From Oreocharis arfaki (lineage: Eukaryota; Chordata; Aves; Passeriformes; Paramythiidae), in contig VZRR01010919.1 in assembly GCA_013398015.1 (NCBI GenBank), positions 1,667,494 to 1,731,493 of the forward strand: a stretch of DNA of 64,000 nucleotides, given 5' to 3'. A model generated the notes under the pieces. That model was not told the origin of the DNA and ran no database searches. It worked only from the letters and a program-made list of their open reading frames with translations. Positions 9,617 to 23,983 of the stretch are shown one piece after another (position 1 is the stretch's first letter; each line of letters begins with the position of its first letter). The translations under genes and the position numbers were made by a program.

Positions 9617-12600
9617 TAAAAAGTCAAGAAAAAGGTGCTTCTTAGAAGAGTTTCTGCAATGTTTTGAAATGGCACAGCTCTTTTAATCTAAGTCAATGTT
9701 TATTCAACTGTTTTAAAATATCTTCCCCCTCTATCCCTCAACGCCAAGGCCGCCCCTGCTCTTCCCTCACCAAGGAATGTCTTCCAGGATCACTTTCCAA
9801 GAGCTAGGAAGGAGTGAAGAAGGTAACAGCCTGAAGAGGATGACAGAGAATGTTCTGCCAAGAAATACTAGAACTGGAATGGAGAAACTGAAGGTGCAGC
9901 TGCTCAGCCAAGACCCAGCCAAAGGATATAGACTGCAAAAACCCTCTACTGCCCAGAGGACTCCCATGCTTCTATACCAACATCTTAACCTATATCAGCA
10001 TTTTAACTTACGCCAGTCCCGTACCATTGCATGAGCAGTATCTCTGGCCACATGCTCTCTTCTGCACTCCTATAATTTACCTTCCCTAAAATGGCACCAT
10101 TTCACTTCTCTAAATCCATAAGGATTGTACAGTTATCATTGGAACCAGCAACACAAGTTCATGTGACGAACTTCACTTTTGTTTGAAATACATTTGGTGC
10201 TTCAGGATTTGCACTCAAAATATTTCATTCCGTGTTTCATTTAATTTGTTTCTTTCCTATCTTTACATTCGTATCCTGATGTAAATCTCGTCTCCCTTTG
10301 GGTATGGCATTTTTGCTCTAAGATACTGTAACCAAGAATTTGCTCATGAAAATATCTTTCTGCAATGCTATTTAAGACAAGTAAGTTATTCAGGTAAAGG
10401 AGTCTTTAACTTAAATGGCAGTAGAACAAAAAAAAAAAAAAAAAAGGGAGATCAAAGCATGATAACTGTATTACAATTAGCTAATTGTTAGAAGAGAGGA
10501 ATTTTGATTTTGTACACATGTTAAATTTGTTCAATATACTTGGAAATACGAGGAGGAATTACTTTATTGCTTGTATCCTAGCAGCATGTTTATGTTCCAG
10601 TTGATAGACTGTTTGTAGTGGCGAGTTAAACAGGACTCATTCAAAGAAACTTTCATTCAAATAACAAACTTGGAGACAACCACTTCTACTCTCTAGGTGA
10701 TGATGTTCATCAGATACACCTTGGAGAATCTTCCCTTATGGGACATCTATGCCTGGGCACATTCTGTTTCAGGGAGGTACCACTGTTCACTCAGGCACTG
10801 AACTCCCCCAGGAATGCTAATTATATGCATTATAGAAAATGACATGTCCCACTGGGTATAACTAATAATTTCATGGCTCTCCAAAGTGGAAGCTATCAAA
10901 CAGCCTGGAAGTAGTTTCCTGAGAGATCTTCAGAAAAATAACTGTGGAAAACCACAAACAAAAAGGCAGCCAGAATCCTTTGTAGAGTTGATCCATTTTA
11001 CTGCAGTTTAAGAGGAATCTTGTTGCGGTGATGTAACCTGATATGACAAATTCACTATTTGGAATAACTTTTTTTGCCACAAGTAAAAAGGAAACATTTT
11101 TCAGATGATACAATTTGACCCATGCCCAGATGGTGGATTTATCTGACATCATCTACCAGAAGATTTTGCTAGCTGAACTACCCTACTATTAATATAACTG
11201 TTTTATATATTGCTTGAACAAAGTTATCATTGTTAGTGTAAAAGACTTTATTTGAATTTGAAATTTGTATTTGAAAGCTTTTTTATGTACATCCTCTCAT
11301 GCTTCTTCTTTTCATCTATATACGTTTGTCTTCTCACTGTTTTATACCTTCGGTTTATGTCTTACAGCTTTCCCAGTATTTTTCAGTCATTGGACAGCTT
11401 CTCCTATAAATTAACAAATGTCTGTGCACACAAGAAAAACCATCAGATGTACCATTTCTTTAACCACTGCTATATATACATTGGATGTCAATTCTTTCAT
11501 TCAATTTCCAGCAGTTTGGTTTTATTGTTTGCATTACTTCTTTCCTCTGTGTACATTATAACATTGGCTTTTACTTTCTAAACCATTCCCAAGACTTTGG
11601 TTTAAATTGTGCTATTCCACTAGTACACCCCCCTCCATAAATAGGGCATGGATGTCCAAAAAAGGAGTGGGTGTCCATATAGACCATCTTGCTCCAAACT
11701 GCAATGAGAAGAGGTGGGACCAAAGGCTGCCATGATCTGTTGGGACCCTCTGCCCTGAGGGTTAGTGGCAGGGTTCCCAATGATTTCTCTGTGCCTAGAG
11801 AAGGGTCTGGTCAAGGCCAGGAGAATTGTACTGGGGGAGTAGAGGTATTCTTCCTTTGAAGATTTGGGGCATATTGCCCAACATTTCATGGGGCCAGAAG
11901 GGGAAGGAAGAGTAAGTCATACAAACTCTGGGTCATCTAACTCATTGCAATAACAGCATTGGGCTGGTTGCAATGCTTAGCCACCTTTTTTCCCATACTA
12001 AGCAGGCCAAGAAAATGACCAAAGTCAGTATAATAATAACAACAGCAATATCTGTTGCATAACTTGCTAGAACTGGCAGGCAAAGAGCAGCAAACTTCAG
12101 CAGAGGCATCTTACAGACAGCTGTTAATGGATGTTCCCTCCACTCTGAGCAGTCCAAGCTACTTTTTAGGAAAAGGACAGTAGAATTGACATGTAAAATA
12201 GCAGGTTTACTGAAAGAAGAGGGTCACTAATACTTGAATATTTTGATCTGAACTATGCACATTCAAGGGGAAAATTAATAATTTTAATAGACTAAGCTTA
12301 GCCACAGAAAGGAGAACAGACTTACAGGTTTGTGACCTAGCACTGATATCAGTGAATATTGTAATCACACACTGGTTTTAAAAAATAGCAAATTTAACTA
12401 TTAGTCATTGCTGAACAAAACAGCATATGATTTATTCAGTACCTTATTAGAACTGCATGGGCTTTACACATATTGAGTACATTAACCTTTCTGCTAAATG
12501 ACTTCATTTCGCACAAGAATAATCTTGTTATAACAACTGTTTGACTAAATTTACACTTGGCTCATCTCTGTATATGATTAAGGGTTTTAAATGTCTATTA

Positions 12601-14559
12601 CCGCTATTATTAACAATTTTTTTGGCCAGTGATTTTGATACTTCTTTTCAAATAGTTAGTGATAAATGTTTAGAAAAATATGGACATGAAATCTCACCAC
12701 TGTATTCTGCATTTCTGAAGCCATGTGAGCTCTCTGTTCATGGTGACCTTGATTTAAATAGCAAATTCTAGAAAGTACACTTATGAAGCCAAAACTAATG
12801 TAAAAACAGTAATATCATGGGAGCTAATGGAAATGTGTAGTTTTGTGGACAAATATGACTAATGTGTAAAAAGAAATAATCAGTATTTTAATTTCTGCAT
12901 TATTTACTGTAAATTAAGAACCTGGAAGTATCTACCAAAACCACAAGGTTTCACATCAAAGCTACTAGTCATCTTTTTTCTTTTTTCTAGTGTCAATAAA
13001 TCTTCCTTGGACAGGACATTAGGTAGGGACAAGAAGAGGACAGGGATGAAAAGGCTGATGGGAACATGTTTAGGGTACTGGTTTTGATTTCCTAATTTTT
13101 ATAAGAAGGTCTTTACTAAAAACCAGAATAAAGATGTAGTTTCAGAGAAACCAATCAAGTGTAATAAATGTTGTACAGATTTGTATGACTTACAGCAATC
13201 ATCTTTGATGTGGTAAATTCATTTATCAGTCTCCTGTAAACACACAGCTTCAAAAACTAAGTAGAAAGAGGAAGTTCAGAAAATATGAAAGAGAAACTTG
13301 GATTGCATATAAAAGGTTTGGGAAATAAAGAGCAGAAGGGCAAACATTACATTGTTTTTATTGATTTCTAAAGCTGAAGAGCTAGATACATGCTATAAAC
13401 ACCAAAGAGAAAAGAATGGAAACCCAACAGTAGAACTATCTGGATGGGTAGAAATATGAAAATTTTGGCATTTATCACTAAAAATGGCATCAATGAACTG
13501 TGCACTCATTGCCTATTTCTGGATTATATTCTGCAAATCTGTTTTTTCTTTAAAGAAAGTATCTATACAGTGTGAAAAAGTGGATTTTAGAGAAGTCCCT
13601 TTTCAACAATAAAGCTTATGTCAGATCTTTCAACCATCTTAAATACAATTAAAAGCAATTGATAAACCACTGCTTCCAGCAATTTCATTTCTTGTATCCA
13701 TCCTGAACTTTGTTACCTTCTGGGTTTCTACTCCTGCTTCCCATTTACTCTTCCAGACCCCTTGACTTTGACTTAACTCTGGATGTTTATTTTAATTTTC
13801 AGAAAGATGGCGATGTCACAGTCCACCTTAGAATTTAAGAAATGGATCTTAAACATGTCCATGCATTAAGGAAACTTCACAAGGCTCTCTGGCAGTCACT
13901 CTCTGCACTCAAGAGGTTCTCACTGCTGGGACCAAAAGCCCTTCACAGCGGGCAGCTCCAGAGAGCCCGTGGGGGCCCCGCTGGACTCCCCTCCCCTCAC
14001 CCAGCCAGACCAGGTTTCCTTACTGATTCAACCCCAGGTTTTCCATAGCAGATGGGAAGTTCTCAATTTGCTAAAAGTAGAAGGTATAATATGAATTACA
14101 TAAATAAACAGCGCTGTACAGGATATAAACTTATTAATCTCCCGTGCTAGCGCCTGAAGGGTCTTGTTCCTCTAAGTGTTGTGCCACAGGTGGGTAGTTT
14201 TCAGAACTGCATTTTCCATGCCAGGAAAGTGAGACGAGTTTTTGGATTTAAATATATCTTCGTGGTGTTCAAAGGCCACTTGTGTCATAAAAGCAGAGAA
14301 ATGTTTAAATACAAAGTAGGCATTAGTGGAGGCCCATGTAAAACAAAATCAATTGCTGTTCCTTGCTTTAAAGCATTCTTTAAAGGTTTTCATTAAAAGT
14401 AAGTAAAGAGAAGGAAAAGAGAGCACTCAAAAAGGTTTTCCAGCATACACCACCAGATAGCAGTAAAGGATAAAAGGAAAGATTTTAAAAGTAACCACTA
14501 AAGGCCACAGAGCAGAGGGACAGAGGGAAGAAATAAACACAAGCTCGACAATTTGATGG
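9617..14559. other. Non-coding or intronic DNA
   Basis: No confirmed gene lies here. The region holds a poly-A run (10428-10445), a moderately GC-rich block at 11590-11960 next to a short minus-strand frame with one hydrophobic segment (11942-12157), and a GC-rich block at 13870-14040. Minus-strand 10871-11152 and plus-strand 9777-10034 are open frames without identifiable domains. Confidence 0.5.
10428..10445. repeat. Poly-A run of 18
   Basis: It is an uninterrupted homopolymer. No retroposon body could be recognised next to it. Confidence 0.9.
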
Positions 14560-14720
14560 ATCCCTCGCAACCTAATTACATACGCATGCAAATGCAAGGA
14601 TGTCTAATTTGATGTAAATTACATATTAATCAGGCAGGAAAGAAAGCTGTGTCGTTACATCTGGGTGTGATTTCAAACAGACATTCAGCTGCAGTCCTCC
14701 TTTTCTTGGCAAACATTTAG
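14560..14720. promoter_or_regulatory. Candidate conserved non-coding element
   Basis: This repeat-free AT-rich block carries a homeobox core TAATTA (14573-14578), a perfect octamer ATGCAAAT (14586-14593) bound by POU factors, and further TTAAT words near 14626, with no long open frame. Such clustering is typical of vertebrate developmental enhancers. Conservation cannot be judged from one genome, so this is an inference from word content only. Confidence 0.25.
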
Positions 14721-15933
14721 TTTTAACCATTCTTTGTGTTTGGCAGCCTAGCTATCATATCATCATCACTGTTCAGTAGGCCAAGATCACCATTTTTTAG
14801 TGGTCAGGACTCACCAAACTGAGCATGTTTATCGCTGCATTTTGGGCATTTCTGTCTTCCTCCACCTCTCAAACTGCATTTGTTAAGATTATATCTGCTG
14901 TAACTGGTATCAGCTATTCTAGTTAAACGAAATTAGATGAGCCTTTCGGACCTCGTAGAAACAGGGATATTTTTTGTCTCCACTTAACAGCACTTGCTTG
15001 CTGACAGTGAAGGCAACCCTTGTCACCTGAGCATCCAATTCTTCACCTTCCAATTGTATTGCGCATTTAGACAACAGATGGCAGATTTTCCCCATCAGAC
15101 TAACATCTAGTATTAAGTTTCAGAAATATCTACAGTATTAAATGAGTTTCTTGGGTTTACCAACTCTGTTACCATAGGTAACTTTTGTTAAGCATGGTCT
15201 TCTGACTACACGAAATAATATTGTCTCTGATAGGAGAGGGCAGAATATTTTCTAGTTCTTTTCAAAAAAAACTTCATAGTACTTTTGCTGTTGCTCTCAA
15301 CTACTTCAGTCAAAAAGATTTTTCCTCATAAGTTGTGTTATACCATTGACTCATTCACATGAAGGTAGACAGCAGCAGTAAATAAGAGGAATTCCTTGAC
15401 TAAAAAAAGAAAAAAATGCCAGCATCTGCATAAAAAGAAAAAAATTAAAAACAGAAAAAAATTCTTGACACTGCATTGATACTAATAGTGCTCAAAGTCT
15501 GCTAACTACTTTAGAAGCCTAAAATCATGGATTTATTTGTTTATTTTATGGTTTATGGTTGGTTGGTAAATCAATTTCTAACTTCTAATACTGTATGCAT
15601 TACCTAGCTTGCAGTACAAACGCGAATTCTTTTCTGATCTGAGGTGATTGTCCATTCATGGCTGTTTTGTTAAAGATGAGATTACAGATTTGGTGGCAAT
15701 TATGAAGATTTTGAGATGTAAATAGACGTAATATGCCATAGATTTTTGTTATTGATATAGATGGGTATAGTCATACAGTGCGATGTTTAGAAACTGAATA
15801 TATTTAAACTGAATATAAATATATAAATAAACGGAATATAATTAATTTAAAAAATCTCTCTTACATGAGTAGGACCTAAATCACAGTAATACATGAAACT
15901 TCTCTAAGAAACTGCTGCAAATAAACCAAAAGT

Positions 15934-15948
15934 GTATATATATATATA
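15934..15948. repeat. TA dinucleotide repeat
   Basis: It is a short run of TA units. Confidence 0.85.
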
Positions 15949-18900
15949 AACTTGCAGCAATGAGTTTTTGATTACAGGCTATTTCTTCACCATCTTCAGT
16001 TTTTCAAGTGGTTTCACAGATAGGCAGCATCAAAGCTATTATGGAGACAGCACAGGTGGCAAAGAGAAGCATCCTGGTCAAGCAAGCAAACCAATCTAGA
16101 CTTCCAAAAAAAATAGGTCTGGCAAACAAATCATGACAGGCCAGAGATAAAGCTACAAAATGGCATTTTGCTTGTATTCCTGCTGTTGTACATTCTGAAA
16201 CATATATCTTAATGGTAACTTTCATCCAAAATTTAATCTCTACTTGGTACCAGGTAAAGAGTATTAAAATAATGTCTGTGTGAGGAAAAAAAAAGAGCAT
16301 CCAAGACTTGTCAGAGACAGGATAGGACAGGGTTCTCACTATTCTTTTCCTTTCCTGTTTCCACAATATGCCAGTTGAAATGCTTCACTGATAACCTGCA
16401 CAGCAAAATTATCAAAATAAAAAGTATGTGAACTATCTCACAAGCATTTCTAATAACTGATGAAAGGTAACTCTTCTGTATGTTTTTCATTTTTCTTGAA
16501 AAATCAGAAAAAGTTTTGAGCCTTATATGATTACGTTTCAGATAATCACATAAGTTCATGTTTTTCAGCGTTCACAAAAGTATGAGAAATTATGGAAAGC
16601 GTGGAAATCCTCCATTCATGTTATAGAGGTACAAAATGTACAGGGATTCAACCTAAACTTATTCACCATTCAGTTTTGTCTTGCTGAAATTTTGCACAAA
16701 TTTTGGACTTAAACCATAAGGGAATAAGGACTTTTACTTTGCGTCTTCCTACAACAACTTGAACAATTTTTACCTGCAGTGTGTTAAGAGCCTCTTCATG
16801 ACAACTACTCAATATATATTATTCATGGTAGGGGTAGCTGAAAGGTTTTTGATTAATACATTATTGAAGAAGTTTTCACTGCTGTTAGCTAAATTATTTA
16901 CTTAGAACTGTTTTTTCCTAATATTTGTCTTGCTCTAAATTATAGCATATATTTCAAATGGAAGGAATTGGTTGAAACAACCAGTGAGGGTGATAAATTT
17001 AGCATGTTAGTTGTCCTTCAGGTAACCAAATTATATTAATCTCTTATGTTCATAAGGGACTGAGAACCCCCTAACTCATTAAAGGAATGATGAATACTGC
17101 ACTACTCTCCAGTCTCTCAAGAGCTCAGTACTCCAGCACTTATCCTCTCAAACTTATTGGGGTCAGAGAGCAGTAACTTTACTCCACAGTTAATTTACAG
17201 CAAGAATCGATCATGAGCTCCATTCTTGTGTTTAGATGTTTGTATTTAGCATGTCTGATCGTGTACAATCTCCTATACAACAGAAAGTTCACATAGGAAG
17301 ATATTTTGCCGTGAACAATTCTCCTGAGGAAACAATTTTACTCTTTGTCAAACCAAGAAATTGTTAGCCAGAGATATCCCAGATTCTCTCAAAGTCTTTC
17401 TTATAGTTCCAGGTGAGTGACATATTCCTCAGCTCATTTAAAGGATGCCAGATTCTTTTCTGAAATATTTAGCTGTAAATACATATCAAAAGGAATGTGT
17501 TTTACTGAACTTTTGTTAAGGAAGCTTCCAAGGAAGCTTTTGCTATAAAATCCAGCATGCATAAACCAGGATAAGAAATGGTTCTCCCTCAGGGTACAGT
17601 CTGAGATAAGATACACTGAGGGACAGAATCTCCAAATAAGCCCATTATCCATGCCAATTAAATTCTGGAGCCAAAACCCTGCTTTTCTTCACTGATGTCT
17701 TTTATAAAGAAATATAAATGTGGTGTCAATTTGAATGTTGCATTCAAATAGTTCATTTAAACTTAATCTGGCACAACTGAAGACTTGTTCTGAATGTAAA
17801 TGGGTGATACATCTTATTTCCTGTGTGAAATTCAGCAACTGGAACACTGTCTGGAATAGAAGATTGATTTCTAAGCAAGTGTCTAACTTCCTGGTGTATT
17901 TTACAAAACAGGAGTGTGTATCATTAGAGATGTCATGCAGGGCAGGTTACGTGAATTAGGTAAGAAAACCCAAGTAAATATCATCCATTTTGCCTGTCAC
18001 TCTAAACGCTGTTACCATATTCTAGCAGCTGTATTGCTATCAGACAGCTGTTGAAAATGAGAAGCTGGTTGCTCTTTTCATTCTGTTCAGCTTCCTTTCA
18101 TGAAATACTTAAATTCAGACGAGGTATTAGATTTGGAACTCACTAACATCACCACAATTTGGGCTTAGACCAAAATAGATCCAAAAGTTCCAGAAAGTCA
18201 GCAAATTTGAAGGTGTTGTAACATCTTAGGAACATACAGCCTCACCCATATGTGTTATTCTTGTAGCTCTCCCCAAAAAGTCCCACATCAACAGCTTGCT
18301 AAAATACCTTTTTTTTCTTTCTTAGATTGGAATATACCAAAATAAAAATGCATAAATAAACATGCCTCTGTAATTAAAAGTATCTTCCTGGTGTTTCCAA
18401 CTTAACTTATTATTTGCAAAACTACATATTGAAGGTGAAAATTGAAACTGCTGGGTTTGAGAGCACGAATTAAAAATTGGCATTCAGGTGCTTGCTTGAA
18501 TATGCCTGAATAGTGTGACCCAGAGATGAAGACAATTATGCATAACTGTGCAAATTTCCCAAAACATTCCTATTGCCTTAGTCGCTATATGACCAGCTTT
18601 CAAAAATATAATTTGTTAAGTTTCTGTCAATTGTTGTATTAAATCTCTAAAATGGGAGATGTAATTGTAGCACCACTGACTTTTTTTTACTGAGCAGCTA
18701 GCAAAGGGTTACAATTTTCAGTCATTACAGGTTGAGCCAGCCAAGTCTTGCTTAAATAAAATTTATACCAATCTTCTGAAGGATCTTGTCATGTGTAGCT
18801 TTTGCCATTCATCTAGGCGTGGTTCACATCAACCCTCCTCAGTGCTGAGCCTGATTCCTGCGTATAACAAGTTAAAGAATGGTCTTCTTTAACAGGACTG

Positions 18901-20970
18901 AAGCTTTATCTTTCTCTTAGTGCCGTTCTCTTACGGATAAAGCCCATAATGAGAATACACCAACAAACTCATTCAATTAAAGTTACAAAAGCATATCTGA
19001 TATTTTGTATAGCAAAGATTAGAAAATGAAATCAGAGTACAATTTTTAGAGCTAGAAGTCAACCTAGTTTATTCTTCTCATCTCACTACTGGTTTTTAAA
19101 TGGAGAGTCAGAATTTTAAAGGGCACTTAGCACGTCGTGTACCCTTTATAAATTATGAGAAGTGCTGAATACCTTGAAAAAACCCCAACTGTGTAAGCTT
19201 TGGTTTACAAGCTTAAGTACACGCATCCGACATTTAAATTCCTGGTTAGCCTTCTTAAAATACGTGGTTAAAGTGATTATTTTGTCTTTTCACCTAGAGA
19301 AAAAAAATCCTGTTTACTCCCAGGTATGTCCCTCCACTACATTTAAAATGGACATTAGAAAGTGCCCCGATGCAGTATTATTTACATAGCCTAACAAACC
19401 CATTTTTTTATGAATGCAGGGATAAAACAGCAACATTTCTCAAATGCATTGAAAAAGCAAATCCCTTCTGAGACAGAAGGCAGGCTTTCAAACATGTACC
19501 TGCATTTCTCCCAAAACCAGAATCGGACCATTTCCAATGGTTCCATCCCAGCAAATGAGAGTATCTGCATCAGGCAAATGCTATTCAACTTAATTTATAT
19601 ATGCCATCCATCCATATAGAGATAAACCTGTAACCACCAGGACATTTTAAATTCAATTTTAATACCCATGGTTGCTTTGTAGTCCTCACCATCTGTCATA
19701 CCAGGCTGCATATTTTTTTCCCGCTATGTGATATTCTCATTCTGCCAAATAAAAATACTTTTTGTTTCCCTCATAGGGACTCCATGCATTCTGCTTCAAA
19801 ACATAAGAAATTGATCAGCCCAGCACTAACATTTAATGTGTTTTGAGACACGAACTATACATACAAGCTAACGCAAGCTCAGACACAAACTCCAGTATTT
19901 TCAGTCTCACTTTAAAAATAGCGAAGTGGTGGTTTATATAATTTGCATATTTTTATAGAAGATGGTTTGCTTTCTTTGTATTTAGTGCTATCAGCAAGTG
20001 TTGAAATTTTGTCCCGGAGCACAAATCGCCACAGTTTTGTGAATAAAATTCTATGTATTAATTTCTTTCAGTGACACATTTAAAGACATTCTGAGAAATG
20101 TATCTTCCAAGAACTTGTAAAAAAAATAAAAAGTTACATTTGGAAGTAGTCTGACAAAATCTTGGAAGGGACTTGCTGTTTTATTCTCTTCTTCCAGGTC
20201 TATAAATAAAATACTAGTCATGATGTTTTAAGTTTAATTGTAATATGAACGTTGAAGAAATGCTCAGATAAAACAGAAAGTTATTTTTGGTTTGTTTGGT
20301 TAGGTTTTTTGTTTGCTTAGTTTTGAGGGCTTTTTTTCCCAGTAAATGCTACAGAGAATTGGAAGTGAAAACAAAATGGTAATAAAATACATTGTGGGAG
20401 ATCTCTGGGCTTTTGCAGCTATTGGCATCCTTTCTCGCTAAACATGTCGCTCAGCAACTCCACACCAACCACGACCCTGCAATCTTCTCATAATACAGTT
20501 CAGAGTAACTGTAGAATCTAGAAAGAGTCCAAGATTTTTCTTCTTTTATTTTCCCCTTAGAACTATTTTCCCTGGACTTTCTATTCCCTTAGCCTATCTT
20601 GGGTAATGCATCCAAAACCTACTATCAGTTCTTCAAAACACCAGGCCACCTTCCATATCCTCAGGAGTCACCAGGCTCACATTTGTAAAAGGCACATATT
20701 TTCTGCCCATTGCAGACCTGCCCAACTGGAAAGAACGTGTTTCCCAGGACACTGCTGGATGCCAGAGAACGCCAAAGCCACTTTTAAGTCTATGCTTCCC
20801 TGTGTTCTTTCATTATATCATCAATGTAATGATGCAAAAACCGGCTGTAGTAACAGAATGAACAAATTACTTTTTGATTAGGGATCAGTGGTAACAGATG
20901 TTATCATAATACTTCCTATTTAGAGTCTCTTATGTTTCCTCCCAGGTCTTAGACACTCAGAGTTCATATT

Positions 20971-20998
20971 GAAAAAAAAAAAAGAAAAGAAAAGAAAT
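20971..20998. repeat. A-rich and AAAAG repeat
   Basis: Poly-A passes into three AAAAG-like units. It is a simple repeat. Confidence 0.85.
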
Positions 20999-22174
20999 AC
21001 CATGCAACCCCCCACCCGATACACCAGTATTTCTTTGTCCTCCTTCTCCCACCCTCCATCAGCATAGACTTTCATGATTTCACTTTCACAATTTTAGCTT
21101 CCTGTGACTCTGACCTTTATTATAAGACCAACACTTTCAAGTTTACCAGCAAATCTGCAAAAACTTATTTATTCATTTCTTCAGAAACAGCTTCTGAAGT
21201 ACTAAAAGAACTCAAACCTTAAAGCTGTGAGTCAGATGCACTCAGGATTCCAGTTCTTGGGCTAAGTCATGTAGAGCCCCTACACAAACAGATATCTCCT
21301 GGTATTTCATCAGACAATTAATACGTCAAGTCATTCACTGGAAGTCAACGATATGGCTTTAAGACATTTCTATCATACTCTCTTGTTTCAGATAATAATT
21401 ACTATCACTCCCGTGTTCTGCTCCTTCTACATTATTATCACGACTAGCACAACCTAATAATTTTTAAATTTAGAGAAATTTTAACATTCCCATCATTGGT
21501 AAGAAAAGTGTCAGTACACCACCTATAAAAAGTGTTAATTTATGTTGCTTTGATATTTATTGCTTTGCAGCAAAGTGCACTAAAAAAAGCCCCATGCATT
21601 GAATATTAAATTGACTTTTAAAACCAGGTGGAATGCTAATTTCTTAGAGGAGGTTGGTTGAAGGATTTGTCAGAGATATTTTTAGTTAGAAAAGTGGATT
21701 TCTTAAAAATTTAAATTTTGTCAGAAACAAATTAATTCTGGGGAGGAAAAAAACCCAAAAAACCCCATACACCACAAAAACACCCAAACATTTTACCAGG
21801 AGACACACTGAAGTTATAACCCAGCAAAAAAGACATTTTTCTTTTGTAGGAAAAAGAGAGGAATTAAACCTATGCTTTCTCTATATGACATTATTCAGGT
21901 TTAAAACACTTCGGGATGGTTTTCATACCTATATTTTCCCCTTTAAACCACACAAGAACACAAAGGATTTGATTTGTGTTGATATTGATTGGAAAATAAA
22001 ACCCTGTCAAAATCACTCAAAAAGTGTTTGCAGCCTTCTGTTTGAGCTGTGGTGCTGGAAATACTGCTGGGCTCCCACGGCAGAAGCAGCTTCTCACAGG
22101 CCTTCCTTAGAATAATGCTGTGCACCCACAGTGGAAAATTGCATATTTTGTAAGTTCTGCATATAAAGCCAATG

Positions 22175-22220
22175 GAAAAAAAAAAAGACAAACCAAAAAA
22201 AACAAACAAACAAACTCAAA
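22175..22220. repeat. A-rich and CAAA repeat
   Basis: A runs are broken by single G or C and end in CAAA units at about 22200-22214. Confidence 0.85.
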
Positions 22221-23969
22221 ACAGAAAATGAGTGGTGCTTTCATACACACAGCTAGAATTTAAAAAAGTAAACCCACACTTTTGAGTGTACATGTATGAT
22301 TTAGAACAAGGTTAATAAGCAAAGAAATCCCACAAATTCTGGTACTGTTTGATATAAATTTCAAGGTGCAGTCCTCTGGTGTGGATCTGCTTTATCAGTT
22401 TAATATTTCTGTCTCAATTTGTCACATTTCTGACGTGGTGTATTTTTGTATTAGAGCTTACTGCAGAGCTGAGCTGTGTGAATAATGGATTTTACATTGT
22501 ACCGTCTGAACCACAAGAAAAAGAATCTCAGACCAGATAGAATATTGCATTTGCTGTTTCTTTCTGAGGTTATTGCCAACTTTCCCCATTTATTAAACAA
22601 ATTTATGAATAGATATTTCCTTTTCCATTTTTTTAAAGTTATCAAAACATTAATACTTTGCTTAAATAAAAAATGGAATGCTTTTCCTCCTCTAGAATAT
22701 TCAATAGATTAATTAGGAATTTATATTAATAAGAGCTTTGCCTGGTTTATTGCCAGAATTCTTTTCATTTCTTCATGCCACTTGATTAAGTTCTGGGCAT
22801 GAACACAGACAAGTACTATTCTTCTTTTACTATTTTATGTTGCTATAAGATACAATTTTTTTGACAACTTCCGTGAGATAAGTCTATTTTTGTTTCCTTG
22901 TTTGATTTGTTATCGAGACCAACACAAATAAGTCGTGCAGGTTGAGCTTTCCTATTGGTTTTGTTAAAACATTCTTTTAAATTTAGCACACAATCCTCAG
23001 CCCAGTTTATACCTTGGTGAAGCAAGATAGTAGAATATATTGTCTTGAAAAAATGAAATAAAACAATAAAAATCTATCAAACATTCCACATACTTTCTGG
23101 AAGCAATTTAGGAAAAACCATTACCCAGCCTTAGCCACTTCATACTAATTACGTGGAGAATAAATTAATATGTACTGAGTTGCAGATATACAGTTTAAGA
23201 AGTGAAATTAGAAGATTGAATGCAATGTGGTCTTTCTCGTACCTCTCTTATTCTGAAATCTCAAAAGCTAGATGAAGTGGGTGTGGCTGATATCAGGAAG
23301 GGAATTAAGTATTTTTTGTCAAATTGTTAAAATATTCCTCTTCATTGTGGTCTCACACAAACTTCCTTTCCTAATGACTTGCTATATTTAAGCTTTCAAA
23401 AACTCAGGATCTACAGAATTTTTCACCACCAAAAATTAAAAAAATCAACAACAGTGTTTATCTTGGGTAAAATTAATTCAAATACCTGTTAGAGGATCAG
23501 AAGGAAGAACATAGATAAGTGCTGCAGTTTTCCACATTCAAGGAAGTCTTCTAGACACCGAAAACTGGCACTACATTTATGGGCTCATAACCATTGTTAG
23601 CCAGACTGCAGCCAGTGAGCTGCCAGGAGCCTTGCCCCACTGAGAAGCAAGTGGGACATGCTTCCCAAATGAACTTATTCCCTGAAGTGAGGTGAGAAGT
23701 GAGATCCTTAGAAGAGGGTCATCTCAATGACCAAGTTCCTCTGACTTCCTTGAATCTTAATTTATCTTCATCTCTCCTCCCTCTCACTCTTGCCTTCTTT
23801 GTGCTGACTGGAAAAACTTCTTCCCCAAGCCTGCCTGTGTCCACCGTGGGTTGGTTTGTCCTGAGATGCCCAGAGCAACTCAGTGCAACAGCAATCAAGT
23901 TCTAGGCCAAAGCATACCCGGTAGAAATAGCATATTTTAATAAATACATAAATTTAGATAGAAAGATAT

Positions 23970-23983
23970 ACACACACACACAC
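23970..23983. repeat. AC dinucleotide repeat
   Basis: Seven AC units lie in an AT-rich setting. They could be polymorphic. Confidence 0.9.

Noticed and set aside
13194..13233. A 40-base exon on the minus strand between TGTGTTTACAG and GTAAGTC
   Set aside because: The splice words are good, but the frame (about 13 codons) is too short to judge. GTAAG-type words are expected dozens of times per strand in 64 kb.
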